Below, in pieces: positions 39,711-48,422 of a stretch of DNA of 64,000 bases. The position numbers and the translations under genes were made by a program. Within the stretch, counting starts at the first letter, position 1, and each line of letters opens with the position of its first letter. The notes beneath the pieces were generated by a model. That model was given only the letters and a program-made list of their open reading frames with translations. It was not told the DNA's origin and did not search any database. This DNA is from Comamonadaceae bacterium (lineage in GTDB: Bacteria > Pseudomonadota > Gammaproteobacteria > Burkholderiales > Burkholderiaceae_C), in NCBI GenBank assembly GCA_013297875.1, contig JAAFIW010000004.1:124001-188000 (forward strand). Reading direction: 5' to 3'.

Positions 39711-42700
39711 TCACTGCGGCAGGTTCAAGCCACCGTTTTGCACCGTGATGCGGTTGGAGATTTGTTGCAGGGCCTGGCGTTTTCTTTCTTCTTCCTCTGC
39801 AGCGGTGGTTTGCGTGGCGGGGGTGTCGCTGGTTTGGGTTGTGGGCGCGGTGCCAGGCGCTGCGGTGGGAGCAGCCCCAGGCGCTGAGGCAGGAGCAGCA
39901 CCCGGCGCTGAAGGGGGAGGAGCCTGCGGCGCTGAACTTGAAACTGCACCCGGTGCTGGGGCGTTACCTCCGGTCGGTGCGGGAGCGGGTGAGGGGCTGT
40001 TGAGGCTGTTGGATGGGTTGTCCGGCAAGCTGTTGGTTGGCGCACCTGCGCTATTGGGTGTGCCAAACGGCAGGTTGCCAAATGCCGGGCTGGGCGCGGT
40101 GGCGCTTTGGCTGGCGGTGGCAATGACGGTGTTGACAGAACTGTTGCCGCTGCTGGGCGCGGGCGACGGGGCAGGCACGGGTGGTGCAGGCACGGGTGCG
40201 GGCGCTGGTGCTGGCGCCGGAGCCGGAGCAGGCGCAGGTACGGGTGCCGGACTGGGCGACGGCGCAGGTGCTGGCCCCGGTGCGGGCGCAGGCGCAGGTG
40301 CAGGTGCAGGTGCAGGTGCAGGTGCAGGTGCAGGTGCAGGTGCAGGTGCAGGTGCAGGAGCAGGAGCAGGAGCGGGTGCGGGTGCGGGGCTTGGAGCGGG
40401 TGGCGCGGGAGTCGGCGCTGGTGGCGGTGGCGCGGGAACCGGGGCTGGCGGTGCAGGTGGCGGTGGCACCGGTGCCGCCGCAATCGTCAGTGCCCCGCCG
40501 GTCAGGCTCACGTTGTAATTCGGGTTGGCCAGCGTGCCTGCGTTCAGCGCGTAGCTGCCTTGTATTTCTCCAGGCGCGCGGCCTGCGCTGCCGCTTAAAG
40601 AATCGCCAGCAAACAGCTGGCCGCCCGTGACGGTGTAGCCAAACACCGGGTCGGCATCGCCTTCAAACTTGCCGGTGTTCTGGCCGGTCAGGCCCAGCGT
40701 GGCGCGGTTGATGTTGGCGCTCAGGGTTGGCTGGGTTAGCACGTAGTTGCCGGCACCGGCGCCGGCAAGGCCCATGCTGGTGGTCACCGCAATGCCGTTG
40801 CCTGCGTTGCGGCTGGCAAACACACCTGTGCTGGCGTTGGTCAGGGTCACGGCATCGGTGCCAAATTGCGTGCCTGCCAGCGCCGCACCGGTCACGGTGG
40901 CCGCCGTGGTGCCGTTGTAGTCGCGGGTTTGTGCGGCAGCACCGGTTACCGTGAGTGGTGCAGGCGTGATGTTGGCGGCAAGGCCGGTGGGTTGGGTCAG
41001 TGCGTAGTTGCCTGCGCCGGTGCCGGTCAGGCCCATATTCGTCGTCACTGCAATGCCGTTGCCCGCGTTCGCCGTGGCAAAGCTGCCTGCGGTGCCGCCG
41101 GTCAGGGTCACGGCATCGCTGCCGAATTGGGTTCCGGCCAACGCCGCACCCGTGACGGTGGCCGCCGTGGTGGCGTTGTAGGTCCGGTTTTGTGCGGCTG
41201 CGCCGGTCACGGTGAGTGGTGCAGGGGTAATGTTGGCTGCCAGGCCGGTGGGCTGGGCAAGCTGGTAGTTGCCCGCAGCCGCGCCGCTCAAGCCCATGCT
41301 GGCTGTCACCACAATGGCGCTACCCACGTTGGCGGTGGCAAACGTGCCTGCGGTGCCGCCGGTCAGGGTGACGGCATCGCTACCAAACACGCCATTCAGC
41401 GCCGCGCCGGTCACTGTGGCTGCGGTAGTGGCGTTGTAGGTGCGGTTTTGTGCGGCAGCGCCTGTCACTGTCAAAGGCGCAGGGGTGATGTTGGCGCTCA
41501 GGCCGGTCGGTTGGGCCAGCGCGTAGTTGCTGGCACCGGTGCCGGTCAGGGTCATGTTGGCCGCAACCGCAATGCCGTTGCCCACGTTGGGGCTGGCAAA
41601 GTTGCCTGCGTTGCTGGTCACCAGGGTGGGTGCGTCGCTACCAAACACGGTGCCCGCCAGCGTGCCGCCGGTGATGCTGGCTACTGTGGTGGCGTTGTAG
41701 GTGCGGTTTTGGGCGGCTGCGCCGGTCACAGTGAGTGGTGCGGGGGTGATGGTGGCTGCCAGGCCGGTGGGTGGGGTCAGGGTGTAGTTCACGGCGGCTG
41801 CGCCGCTCAGACCCATGTTGGTGGTCACGGCCACGCCGTTGCCCGCATTGGCGCTGGCAAAGGTGCCTGCGTTGGCGTTGGTCAGGCTGACAGCGTCTGC
41901 GCCGATCACGCCATTCAAAGCCGCGCCGGAAACGGTGGCTACTGTGGTGGCGTCATACGTGCGGTTTTGCGCGGTGGCACCCGCCACGCTCAAAGGTGCT
42001 GGGGTTACCGTCAGCACACCCGGCAACGCTGCCAGGGTGACTGCATTGCCGCCGTTGCTGGCGGTGGCCCCGTTCAGGTTCACGGCGATGGCGTAGGTGG
42101 CCCCGCCCACAGACCCCGGCGTATCGCCGCCGGTGCGGGTGGCGCTAGCGGCTGCACCCGCGCTGGCCAGGGTGGGCGCACCATTGAGCGTCACGCCTAC
42201 GAGCGACGTACCCACGTCAGTAAACGCATTGCCGTAAGCCAAGCCACTGTCCAGCGAGGCCAGGCGGTAGCCGTTGCCCAGGCTGGCGGTGGACAAATCA
42301 AGCGTGCTGCCATACACCTTGCTCACGCTGTCGGCCACCACGGTGGCCCCGCCGGTGGGCTGGGCGCTGCTGAAGACGAAGCGGTTACCTGGTTGCGCTT
42401 CAGTGGGGTTGGGCCCGCTTGGCAATGGCGTGCTCCACACCGCTAAATTGCCGCTCTGCATGCCGCCAAACACGTTGGTGACCGGCGAATTGCTCCAAAT
42501 AACATAGCGGCCTGCGCTCGTGCTGATTGCGCCAGAGCCTGAATTGTTCACAAACCGCGTGCCTGCCAGGCGCACTGCGTCGCCGCTGCCGGTGGCCGTG
42601 ACTGTGCCGTTCAAAGTAACGTCGCCCGCGCGGCTGGTAGCCTGCAGGCTGGCGACGTTGCTGTTGGCCACGACCGTGATGTTGCCGGTGTTGGTCACCC

Positions 42701-45700
42701 GCACATCGCCGCTGGTGGTATTGCTGATGTTCAGCTGGCTGGCCGTCACCGCCACTGCGCCGCCCGTGCCGTTGCTGATGCCGGTGCCTGCGGCCAGGTT
42801 GGCGGGGCCGCGGGTGGACTGCACGTTGCCGCTGATGCTCAGGTTTTGCCCGGCACTCAGGTTGACTGCGCTGCCAAACAATACGCCGGCGGTGCCCACT
42901 GCGCCGCCATTTAGACCCGCGCCGCCGCTGCCTGCGTTAAAGGTGGCTGACTGGGCGGTGGCCACCGCAGCGTTGACCATAATGTTGCCGCCAGTGCCGC
43001 CTTGCGGGCGTGTACCGCCGAGGATGGAGGAGCCACCCGTGCCCGCCTGCACGACCAAGCCACCGCCTAAGTTTTGCGTGGTGTTGATGGTGACGTTGCC
43101 ACCGAGCACCCGCGCGAGAGACCCAGAACCAGAAGGCAAGCCGTTCCCATTGGCACCATTGCCCGCCGTCAGCGTGGTGGTCTGCAGGGCAGCCAGCGGC
43201 GCGCCCACCACCACGTCACCACCCGAGCCGCCAAAGCTGCCTGATCTAACACCCTCACCCAGGCCGCCATTGCCCGCTGTGGCACTGATGCCCTGGCCAG
43301 CGGTAATGGCCGCTGCAATGGCAACGCTACCGCCTTCGCCACCTGATTTACTTGAGCCAACTGTTATTGTGCCTACTGCGAGTCCCCCGCCATCACCAGC
43401 CTGCAATTGCACCGAGCCGCCCGCGTTGATAGCGCTGTTAACGGCAACAGCGCCGCCTACGCTACCCGTCTGGATACCAACAGGAGTGAGATATAGCTCG
43501 CCACCTGTGCCAGCTTGCAAACGAGCGTTTTGCCCCGTGGTCAACACACCGCTCAGGGTCACGTTGCCGCCTGTCGCATCAGACGAAGAGCCGTTTGTGC
43601 CAGCACCACCATTGCCTGCCACCAGCTCAGCCCCGGTGCCCGCTTGCAAAGCTGCACCGATAGCGATGGCACCGCCGCTGCCACCGCGCATGCCCTTCGC
43701 CTGAGCGACAGTAGGCCCTGCAATACCCCCGGCCCCGCCCGTAAAGCTGATGGCCTGGCCTGCGCGCACGGCCTGGCTGGTGCTGATGCTGCCTGCGTTG
43801 CCGCCAGACCCGTTGATGCCAGCGCTTGCAAGACCGCCGTTGCCGCCGCCGCCAGCCGCCACGGTGATGCTGGCGTTGCCGCGCAGCGCGCCGTTGATCA
43901 GCACTTGCCCGCCCGCCCCACCCGGGCCGCTGGCGGCAGTGCTGTTGGTCAAACTGTCGCCGCCTTGGCCCCCTGTGCCTGCTGTCAGTGTGACATTGCC
44001 TTGCACGGTGGCTGCTGCCACGCTTAATTGGCCGCCTGCGCCGCCCGCACCGCCTTCAAATTGGCCCATGGCGACGTTGCCAGTGACGTCATATTCGCCC
44101 CCAGCGCCCGCGCCGCCTGCCCCTGTGCGCAGGCTCAGCGTGCCGGTGGCCGTGCTTGTGGTGGTGCCGCTGCCAAAGGCCACAGCGCCACCGTCACCGC
44201 CAGCGCCGCCGAATACATTGGCGACGCCGCTCTTACCCGCCAAGCCGCCCGCGCCGCCTGCGCCCGCTTGCACGTCAACCGTAGGGCTGGTCAAGCTGCC
44301 TGCCCAATTGACAGCACCACCTGTGCCGCCCGCCCCACCTGCCCCGCCCGCCACGGCAACGCTGCGCGTGCGCCCACTGCCCTTGCCGCCCGCACCCGCT
44401 TGCCCACCTGTGAGGGTGATTTGCGCTGCGGTGGCGGCTGTGCCGCTGCTTGCGCTGACAGTGCCGCCTGCACCGCCTGCGCCACCGCTGCCGCTGGCCG
44501 GTGGCTGTGGGCTTAAGCGCAGCTCATCAGCCGAGCTGCCGCCGCGCCCGCCTGCACCCCCAGTCACTGCCAAGGTGGTGCCAGCAGTCAGCTGCGCGGC
44601 CACCTGCACATTGCCGCCTGCGCCCCCTGCGCTGCCGCCGAACTGCGCCAGGTTGTCAAAGCCCTGGCCGCCTGCGCCGCCTTGCAGCAGCACGCCGCCC
44701 GCTTGTGCAGACACGATGCTGTTCACCACAACATGGCCGCCGCGCCCACCCGGCACAACTTGCCCGGTGTTGCCCACAGCGCCGTTGCCGCCCTGAATGC
44801 TGATGTTGCCCGCGCTGCTGGGTCCCGCTCCTAACCCCGTAACTTGCACGCCGACCAAGCCGCCTACCGTGCCCACGGTCACGTCTGCGCCGCGCGGCTC
44901 AATCAGTGTTTGCGCCACTGCTGCGTTGCCCCCACGAATGACAATGTCGCCGTCTGCCGCGCGCGCGGCTACAGTGAAATCGCTGCCGTTGGTCACGTAA
45001 ATGCCACCGCTCCCCGTGTTCTCCAGCGCCAGGTTGCTTGCTACGGTTTGTATAGCTGCTCCAGCAGTTCCTATGCCGGTTGCAGCCTTGATTGATACGG
45101 TATTGCCAGTCAAATTCAACGCCGCTGGCGCGCTGATGGTGGCGCCTTGCAGGCTGATGTTGGCCGTGCCAGCGTTGATGCTGCCGTTGCTCAAGCTCAG
45201 CGTATTGCCGCTGGCCATGCCTGCAACCAGGTTCACGTTGCCGCTGGTGGGCAGCACGTCGCCCGACACGCTGAGGTTGCCGCTGGCAGTCAGTGAAACC
45301 GCTGCGCCGCTGATGCGGCTGACGCTAGCCGTGCTTGCGCCTGCGCCAGACTGACCGGCTGCAATGCTGAGGTTGCCGCCCACCGCTTGCGCCACATTCA
45401 ACTGCACATTGCCCCCACGAACGCCCGCGCTGGCGGTGCCGGCTGAGCCCATGCTGCCCGCGCTGCCCGGGATAGGACTACCGGCTGCACCCGCGCCACC
45501 CACGCCGCCCGCCCCTGCTGCCGCGCCATTGCCGCCGTTGCCAGCGGTGATGGTCAGCGCTGTGCTGGTTGGGCTGCTGGCTGCGGCCGACAGCTGCACC
45601 TCACCCGCTGCGCCGGCGCTGCCAGCATTGCCACCGGCACCGCCATTGCCGCCACTTCCTGGAGGCAAGTTAGGCAAACTGGCACCGTTTCCACCCGCAC

Positions 45701-47816
45701 CGCCTGCGCTGCCCGCGCCAGCAGTGCCGCCACCGCCCGATTGCACAAGCACAGCGCCGCCCGCTTGAATGGAATCAAACAACACGACATTGCCGCCTGC
45801 CCCACCTTGGCCACCGGCACCGCCTGCGCCACCGGTGCCACCTTCACCTGAGAGGCCAGAGCCTTGGCTACCTGCCCCGCCTGCGCCACCCGCACCGCCC
45901 GCGCCGCCCGCGCCCGCGATGACTTGCACACTGCCGCTGGCGGTGATGCCCAGCACGCCGGTGATGCGGGCAACCGTGATGTTGCCGCCCGCCGTGCCTG
46001 CTGCACCCGCACCGCCCGCGCTGCCCGGGCTGCCCAAAATGCCCGCGGTGCCAGTTGCACCCGCGCTTGCAGCCGCACCATCGGCGGTGCGAATGACAAC
46101 GTCGCCATTGTCGGCACGCGCTGCGACGGACACGTTGCCGGTGTTGGTGGCGTAAATGCCGCCGCTGGTGGTGTTGCCCAGGCCCAAGACACCTACCTGG
46201 GTGCGCAGCGGGGTGGCGGCGCTGCCGATGCCCCGCGTAGCGTTGGCAAGCAGCGTGCCGGCGGCCACCACGGTGTTGCTGGCATGGCCCACGATGGCCC
46301 CGCCGGTGCTGCCGGTGCCTTGCCCGGCGTTGAGGGTGACGGTGCTGCCCGCGCCGTTCAAGCTGCCACCGCCGGAAAAATCGATGTTGCGGTGGGCCGA
46401 CAGGGTCAGGGCGTTGCCACTGGTCCAGGTGACAGCGGAATTGACACGCAAGTCGCCCGGTTCTGCGTTGATGTTGACATTGCTGGTGGCAATGCTGATG
46501 GGGGTCGTGCCCAGGTTGGTGGACAAAGTAGTCGCGCCGATGCCGCTGATGGTTTGTGGGTCGCTGCCGGTGCGGATGGTGAAGTCGGTGGGGTCAATGA
46601 GCCAGGTGCCGTGGTGGCCGTTGGCTGCGAGAGAGTTGACGCGGAAGGTGTCGGCGATGTGGACGTTGGCGGCGGAGGTGTCTACAAAACCGCCCTGGCC
46701 CAAGGTGGGCGCGCTGATGTCAACACGGCCACTGGCGTTGACGGTGCCTGCGTTGAAGTCGGCCAGGATGTCGACGCGGGCTTGTTTTGGAGCACCTGCA
46801 GCGCCTGATACACCCAGAACGTCTTGCGCCGTCTGCGCCTCAATCACGCCGCTGTGGTTGACCACGCTGCGGGCCAGCCCGGCAGCCGTTTGCGCACTCA
46901 TGAGCACCCAGCCGCCTGTGGCCTGGATGATTCCCTTGTTCTCCACCAGGGTGTCGAAGTCGGCTTGTTTGATGTCGACGCTGAGCAGCCGGTTGCCTGC
47001 GAACTGCAAAGTCATGCCGCTGCCTGCGGCCACGGCCACGGTGCCCAGGCGGGCGGCGATCACGCCGTCGTTTCTGACGGTTTGGCCCAAAAGGCTGATG
47101 TAGCCGCCGTCTGTGGCGGTGAGGCTGCCTTGGTTGGTGATTTGGCCGGTTTGAAGCGAAACAGGGCTCTCGCCCAGGTGTTTACTGCTCAAGCTACTAT
47201 TAAAAATATAGCGGCCTTGTTTGAAATCAGCATCTGCGATGTCATGCGTGGAAGCTACCAGGCCACCCACGTTGACCTGCGCGCCCTTGCTGAACAGCAC
47301 GCCCGCCGGGTTGACCAGAAACACCTGGCCGTTGGCATTGAGCTGGCCCGCAATTTCACTGCCCGCACCGCTAGTGACGCGGTTCAGCGCCACGGCATTG
47401 GTGCTGGGCTGCACGAAATTGACGGTGCCATTGCTGCCAATGTTGAAGGTGTTCCAGTTGACGATGGTTGATGGCGTTTGCTGGTTGATGGTCAGCGTGG
47501 CCCGGCCATCGGCACCGGTGGTAGGGGCGGTAATGGTGGTTTGGCCGTGGGTGACTTGGGGCGCGGTGGGCAGGGCATTGGCGGGCAAGTTCACCGAGGG
47601 TGGGGCGATTTGGGCGATGGCCATGCCGCTGAAGGCCGACGCGGCCAGCAGGGCGGAGATGCGAGCCCAAAAGCCGTTGAGCAGCTTGCGCAGCGCCTCG
47701 CTGACCCGCTTGCCCGGGTACCAGCGAAAGGTGTAAGTCAGCTTGCGCGAGACCCTGAGCGTGAGGGTTTTGACGCTGGGGGTGAACTTGGCGCTGAACT
47801 GGGTGGCATGGGTCAT
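39711..47816 (-). CDS. Filamentous-haemagglutinin-type two-partner secretion exoprotein (TpsA)
   Basis: 2701 residues. An extended signal peptide (ESPR, residues 1-70) is present: YTFRWYPGKRVSEALRKLL then a hydrophobic AAS...MAIAQ. A TPS domain follows (GRATLTINQQTPSTIVNWNTFNIG; NPAGVLFSKGAQVNVGGLVAST), recognised by the transporter at 48423. Residues about 600-1650 are extremely Gly/Ala-rich (GGAGGAGGAG). Then come five YDG-type repeats of about 87 residues, an Ala-Pro rod made of (AP)n and a short C-terminus. No VENN motif or toxin tip is seen, so it is an adhesin or biofilm protein rather than a contact-dependent toxin. R2 encodes residues near 200. Confidence 0.93.
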   Translation of the reverse strand: MTHATQFSAKFTPSVKTLTLRVSRKLTYTFRWYPGKRVSEALRKLLNGFWARISALLAASAFSGMAIAQIAPPSVNLPANALPTAPQVTHGQTTITAPTTGADGRATLTINQQTPSTIVNWNTFNIGSNGTVNFVQPSTNAVALNRVTSGAGSEIAGQLNANGQVFLVNPAGVLFSKGAQVNVGGLVASTHDIADADFKQGRYIFNSSLSSKHLGESPVSLQTGQITNQGSLTATDGGYISLLGQTVRNDGVIAARLGTVAVAAGSGMTLQFAGNRLLSVDIKQADFDTLVENKGIIQATGGWVLMSAQTAAGLARSVVNHSGVIEAQTAQDVLGVSGAAGAPKQARVDILADFNAGTVNASGRVDISAPTLGQGGFVDTSAANVHIADTFRVNSLAANGHHGTWLIDPTDFTIRTGSDPQTISGIGATTLSTNLGTTPISIATSNVNINAEPGDLRVNSAVTWTSGNALTLSAHRNIDFSGGGSLNGAGSTVTLNAGQGTGSTGGAIVGHASNTVVAAGTLLANATRGIGSAATPLRTQVGVLGLGNTTSGGIYATNTGNVSVAARADNGDVVIRTADGAAASAGATGTAGILGSPGSAGGAGAAGTAGGNITVARITGVLGITASGSVQVIAGAGGAGGAGGAGGAGSQGSGLSGEGGTGGAGGAGGQGGAGGNVVLFDSIQAGGAVLVQSGGGGTAGAGSAGGAGGNGASLPNLPPGSGGNGGAGGNAGSAGAAGEVQLSAAASSPTSTALTITAGNGGNGAAAGAGGVGGAGAAGSPIPGSAGSMGSAGTASAGVRGGNVQLNVAQAVGGNLSIAAGQSGAGASTASVSRISGAAVSLTASGNLSVSGDVLPTSGNVNLVAGMASGNTLSLSNGSINAGTANISLQGATISAPAALNLTGNTVSIKAATGIGTAGAAIQTVASNLALENTGSGGIYVTNGSDFTVAARAADGDIVIRGGNAAVAQTLIEPRGADVTVGTVGGLVGVQVTGLGAGPSSAGNISIQGGNGAVGNTGQVVPGGRGGHVVVNSIVSAQAGGVLLQGGAGGQGFDNLAQFGGSAGGAGGNVQVAAQLTAGTTLAVTGGAGGRGGSSADELRLSPQPPASGSGGAGGAGGTVSASSGTAATAAQITLTGGQAGAGGKGSGRTRSVAVAGGAGGAGGTGGAVNWAGSLTSPTVDVQAGAGGAGGLAGKSGVANVFGGAGGDGGAVAFGSGTTTSTATGTLSLRTGAGGAGAGGEYDVTGNVAMGQFEGGAGGAGGQLSVAAATVQGNVTLTAGTGGQGGDSLTNSTAASGPGGAGGQVLINGALRGNASITVAAGGGGNGGLASAGINGSGGNAGSISTSQAVRAGQAISFTGGAGGIAGPTVAQAKGMRGGSGGAIAIGAALQAGTGAELVAGNGGAGTNGSSSDATGGNVTLSGVLTTGQNARLQAGTGGELYLTPVGIQTGSVGGAVAVNSAINAGGSVQLQAGDGGGLAVGTITVGSSKSGGEGGSVAIAAAITAGQGISATAGNGGLGEGVRSGSFGGSGGDVVVGAPLAALQTTTLTAGNGANGNGLPSGSGSLARVLGGNVTINTTQNLGGGLVVQAGTGGSSILGGTRPQGGTGGNIMVNAAVATAQSATFNAGSGGAGLNGGAVGTAGVLFGSAVNLSAGQNLSISGNVQSTRGPANLAAGTGISNGTGGAVAVTASQLNISNTTSGDVRVTNTGNITVVANSNVASLQATSRAGDVTLNGTVTATGSGDAVRLAGTRFVNNSGSGAISTSAGRYVIWSNSPVTNVFGGMQSGNLAVWSTPLPSGPNPTEAQPGNRFVFSSAQPTGGATVVADSVSKVYGSTLDLSTASLGNGYRLASLDSGLAYGNAFTDVGTSLVGVTLNGAPTLASAGAAASATRTGGDTPGSVGGATYAIAVNLNGATASNGGNAVTLAALPGVLTVTPAPLSVAGATAQNRTYDATTVATVSGAALNGVIGADAVSLTNANAGTFASANAGNGVAVTTNMGLSGAAAVNYTLTPPTGLAATITPAPLTVTGAAAQNRTYNATTVASITGGTLAGTVFGSDAPTLVTSNAGNFASPNVGNGIAVAANMTLTGTGASNYALAQPTGLSANITPAPLTVTGAAAQNRTYNATTAATVTGAALNGVFGSDAVTLTGGTAGTFATANVGSAIVVTASMGLSGAAAGNYQLAQPTGLAANITPAPLTVTGAAAQNRTYNATTAATVTGAALAGTQFGSDAVTLTGGTAGSFATANAGNGIAVTTNMGLTGTGAGNYALTQPTGLAANITPAPLTVTGAAAQTRDYNGTTAATVTGAALAGTQFGTDAVTLTNASTGVFASRNAGNGIAVTTSMGLAGAGAGNYVLTQPTLSANINRATLGLTGQNTGKFEGDADPVFGYTVTGGQLFAGDSLSGSAGRAPGEIQGSYALNAGTLANPNYNVSLTGGALTIAAAPVPPPPAPPAPVPAPPPPAPTPAPPAPSPAPAPAPAPAPAPAPAPAPAPAPAPAPAPAPAPAPAPGPAPAPSPSPAPVPAPAPAPAPAPAPAPVPAPPVPAPSPAPSSGNSSVNTVIATASQSATAPSPAFGNLPFGTPNSAGAPTNSLPDNPSNSLNSPSPAPAPTGGNAPAPGAVSSSAPQAPPPSAPGAAPASAPGAAPTAAPGTAPTTQTSDTPATQTTAAEEEERKRQALQQISNRITVQNGGLNLPQ
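40297..40356 (+). repeat. Hexanucleotide array (GGTGCA)10 in the exoprotein gene
   Basis: Ten perfect GGTGCA units, continuing into GGAGCA and similar units on both sides. On the coding strand it gives Ala-Pro dipeptides. The 6-bp unit keeps the frame, so slippage would change rod length, not switch the gene off. Confidence 0.92.
40725..42005 (-). repeat. Five YDG-type protein repeats of about 261 bp
   Basis: The sequence APLTVTGAAAQNRTYNATTA recurs five times at about 260-bp spacing with small differences. The three central copies are nearly identical, indicating recent copy-number change or gene conversion. Confidence 0.85.
47168..47217 (-). repeat. R2 repeat inside the exoprotein gene
   Basis: CCCAGGTGTTTACTGCTCAA then GCTACTATTAAAAATATAGC. 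It is read on the coding strand as YIFNSSLSSKHLG, within the TPS domain. Confidence 0.65.
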
Positions 47817-47850
47817 GGTGATCTCCGTGAATACAAGCGAAATCGGCCGC

Positions 47851-47890
47851 TAGCCCAGGTGAATGTTGCTGGAGCAGCTATGGAATGAGG
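47851..47890 (-). repeat. R2 dispersed repeat
   Basis: TAGCCCAGGTGAATGTTGCT, GGAGCAGCTATGG. It starts 34 bp upstream of the exoprotein ATG on the minus strand. Confidence 0.65.
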
Positions 47891-48001
47891 AGCGAGTGGT
47901 TTTGCTCCCTCTCCCGCGTTGCGGGAGAGGGCGGGGGTGAGGGCGACTGAGTTGGAATGAGCAGTTGGGGTCAGCGTGAATCGACGGGTCGCGCGGGACA
48001 A

Positions 48002-48087
48002 GCATTTGGGGTCAGATGCAATTGAAGGACGAGGACTGTCCGGCGCGCTACCAAGCCAGTACGAAATCGGGCTCTGACCCCAATTGC
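48002..48087 (+). repeat. R1 palindromic element, copy C1
   Basis: GCATTTGGGGTCAGA pairs with TCTGACCCCAATTGC. The copy is parallel to B1 but without the 10-bp duplication. Confidence 0.8.
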
Positions 48088-48120
48088 GGGGTTTCCGTAG
48101 CGGGAGGTTTGGGCGTGCAG

Positions 48121-48163
48121 ATGCCCCCATCCCAACCTTCCCCCAGCGGGGGAAGGAGCCAAC
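48121..48163 (+). repeat. R6 repeat
   Basis: CCCCCATCCCAACCTTCCCC, CAGCGGGGGAAGGAGCCAAC, with TTCCCCC / GGGGGAA arms. It corresponds in place to the copy at 39472. Confidence 0.7.
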
Positions 48164-48182
48164 TACCGTATTGCTCGACCGA

Positions 48183-48286
48183 TTGGGTTCAGAAATAGGG
48201 GTCAGAGCACCATTTCGTACTGGCTGCCCGCCCGCCGGAACCCGCCTCGTGCTGAATGGTGATCTGACCCCTATTTCCGAACCCAA
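48183..48286 (-). repeat. R1 palindromic element, copy C2 (reverse)
   Basis: TTGGGTTCAGAAAT pairs with ATTTCCGAACCCAA (one mismatch), and GGGGTCAGA with TCTGACCCC. It is the counterpart of B2. Confidence 0.8.
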
Positions 48287-48323
48287 TTTGCATGTTCTAG
48301 GGCTGTCGCCCATAAAGGCGGCC

Positions 48324-48349
48324 GTCATTCCCGCGCAGGCGGAAATCCA
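48324..48349 (+). repeat. R4 (dRS3-like) single half
   Basis: GTCATTCCCGCGCAGGCGGA then AATCC, with one substitution in the right side (GGAAAT). It is the only part of copy C absent from copy B. Confidence 0.6.
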
Positions 48350-48360
48350 GTGCCTTTTAG

Positions 48361-48412
48361 GCCAACAGCCCAGGCAAAACCTGCTCAAGCAGCTATCTAT
48401 TTCATAGTAAAT
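48361..48412 (-). repeat. R2 dispersed repeat
   Basis: GCCCAGGCAAAACCTGCTCA, AGCAGCTATCTATTTCATAG. It ends 10 bp before the stop of the transporter gene. Confidence 0.75.
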
Positions 48413-48422
48413 AGAAGCCATG

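Larger units (their letters stand above)
47851..48412 (+). repeat. Composite direct repeat, copy C (fhaB 5-prime side)
   Basis: It has the same order of R2, CTCTCCCGC hairpin, R1, R6, R1, R2 as copy B, with an R4 half-element inserted before the last R2. It fills the gap between the exoprotein and transporter genes, so the operon promoter or leader of the exoprotein must lie in it. No gene is present in 47817-48422. Confidence 0.85.

Noticed and set aside
40866-42446. Long open frame (526 codons) opposite the exoprotein gene
   Set aside because: It is a mirror of the YDG repeat codons with no ribosome site or family similarity. Several other long plus-strand frames across 42500-47900 are shadows of the same Gly/Ala-rich gene.
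39711-47816. Contact-dependent growth inhibition (CdiA-type) toxin
   Set aside because: There is no VENN motif, no variable toxin tip and no small immunity gene downstream; the C-terminus is an Ala-Pro rod and a short tail.
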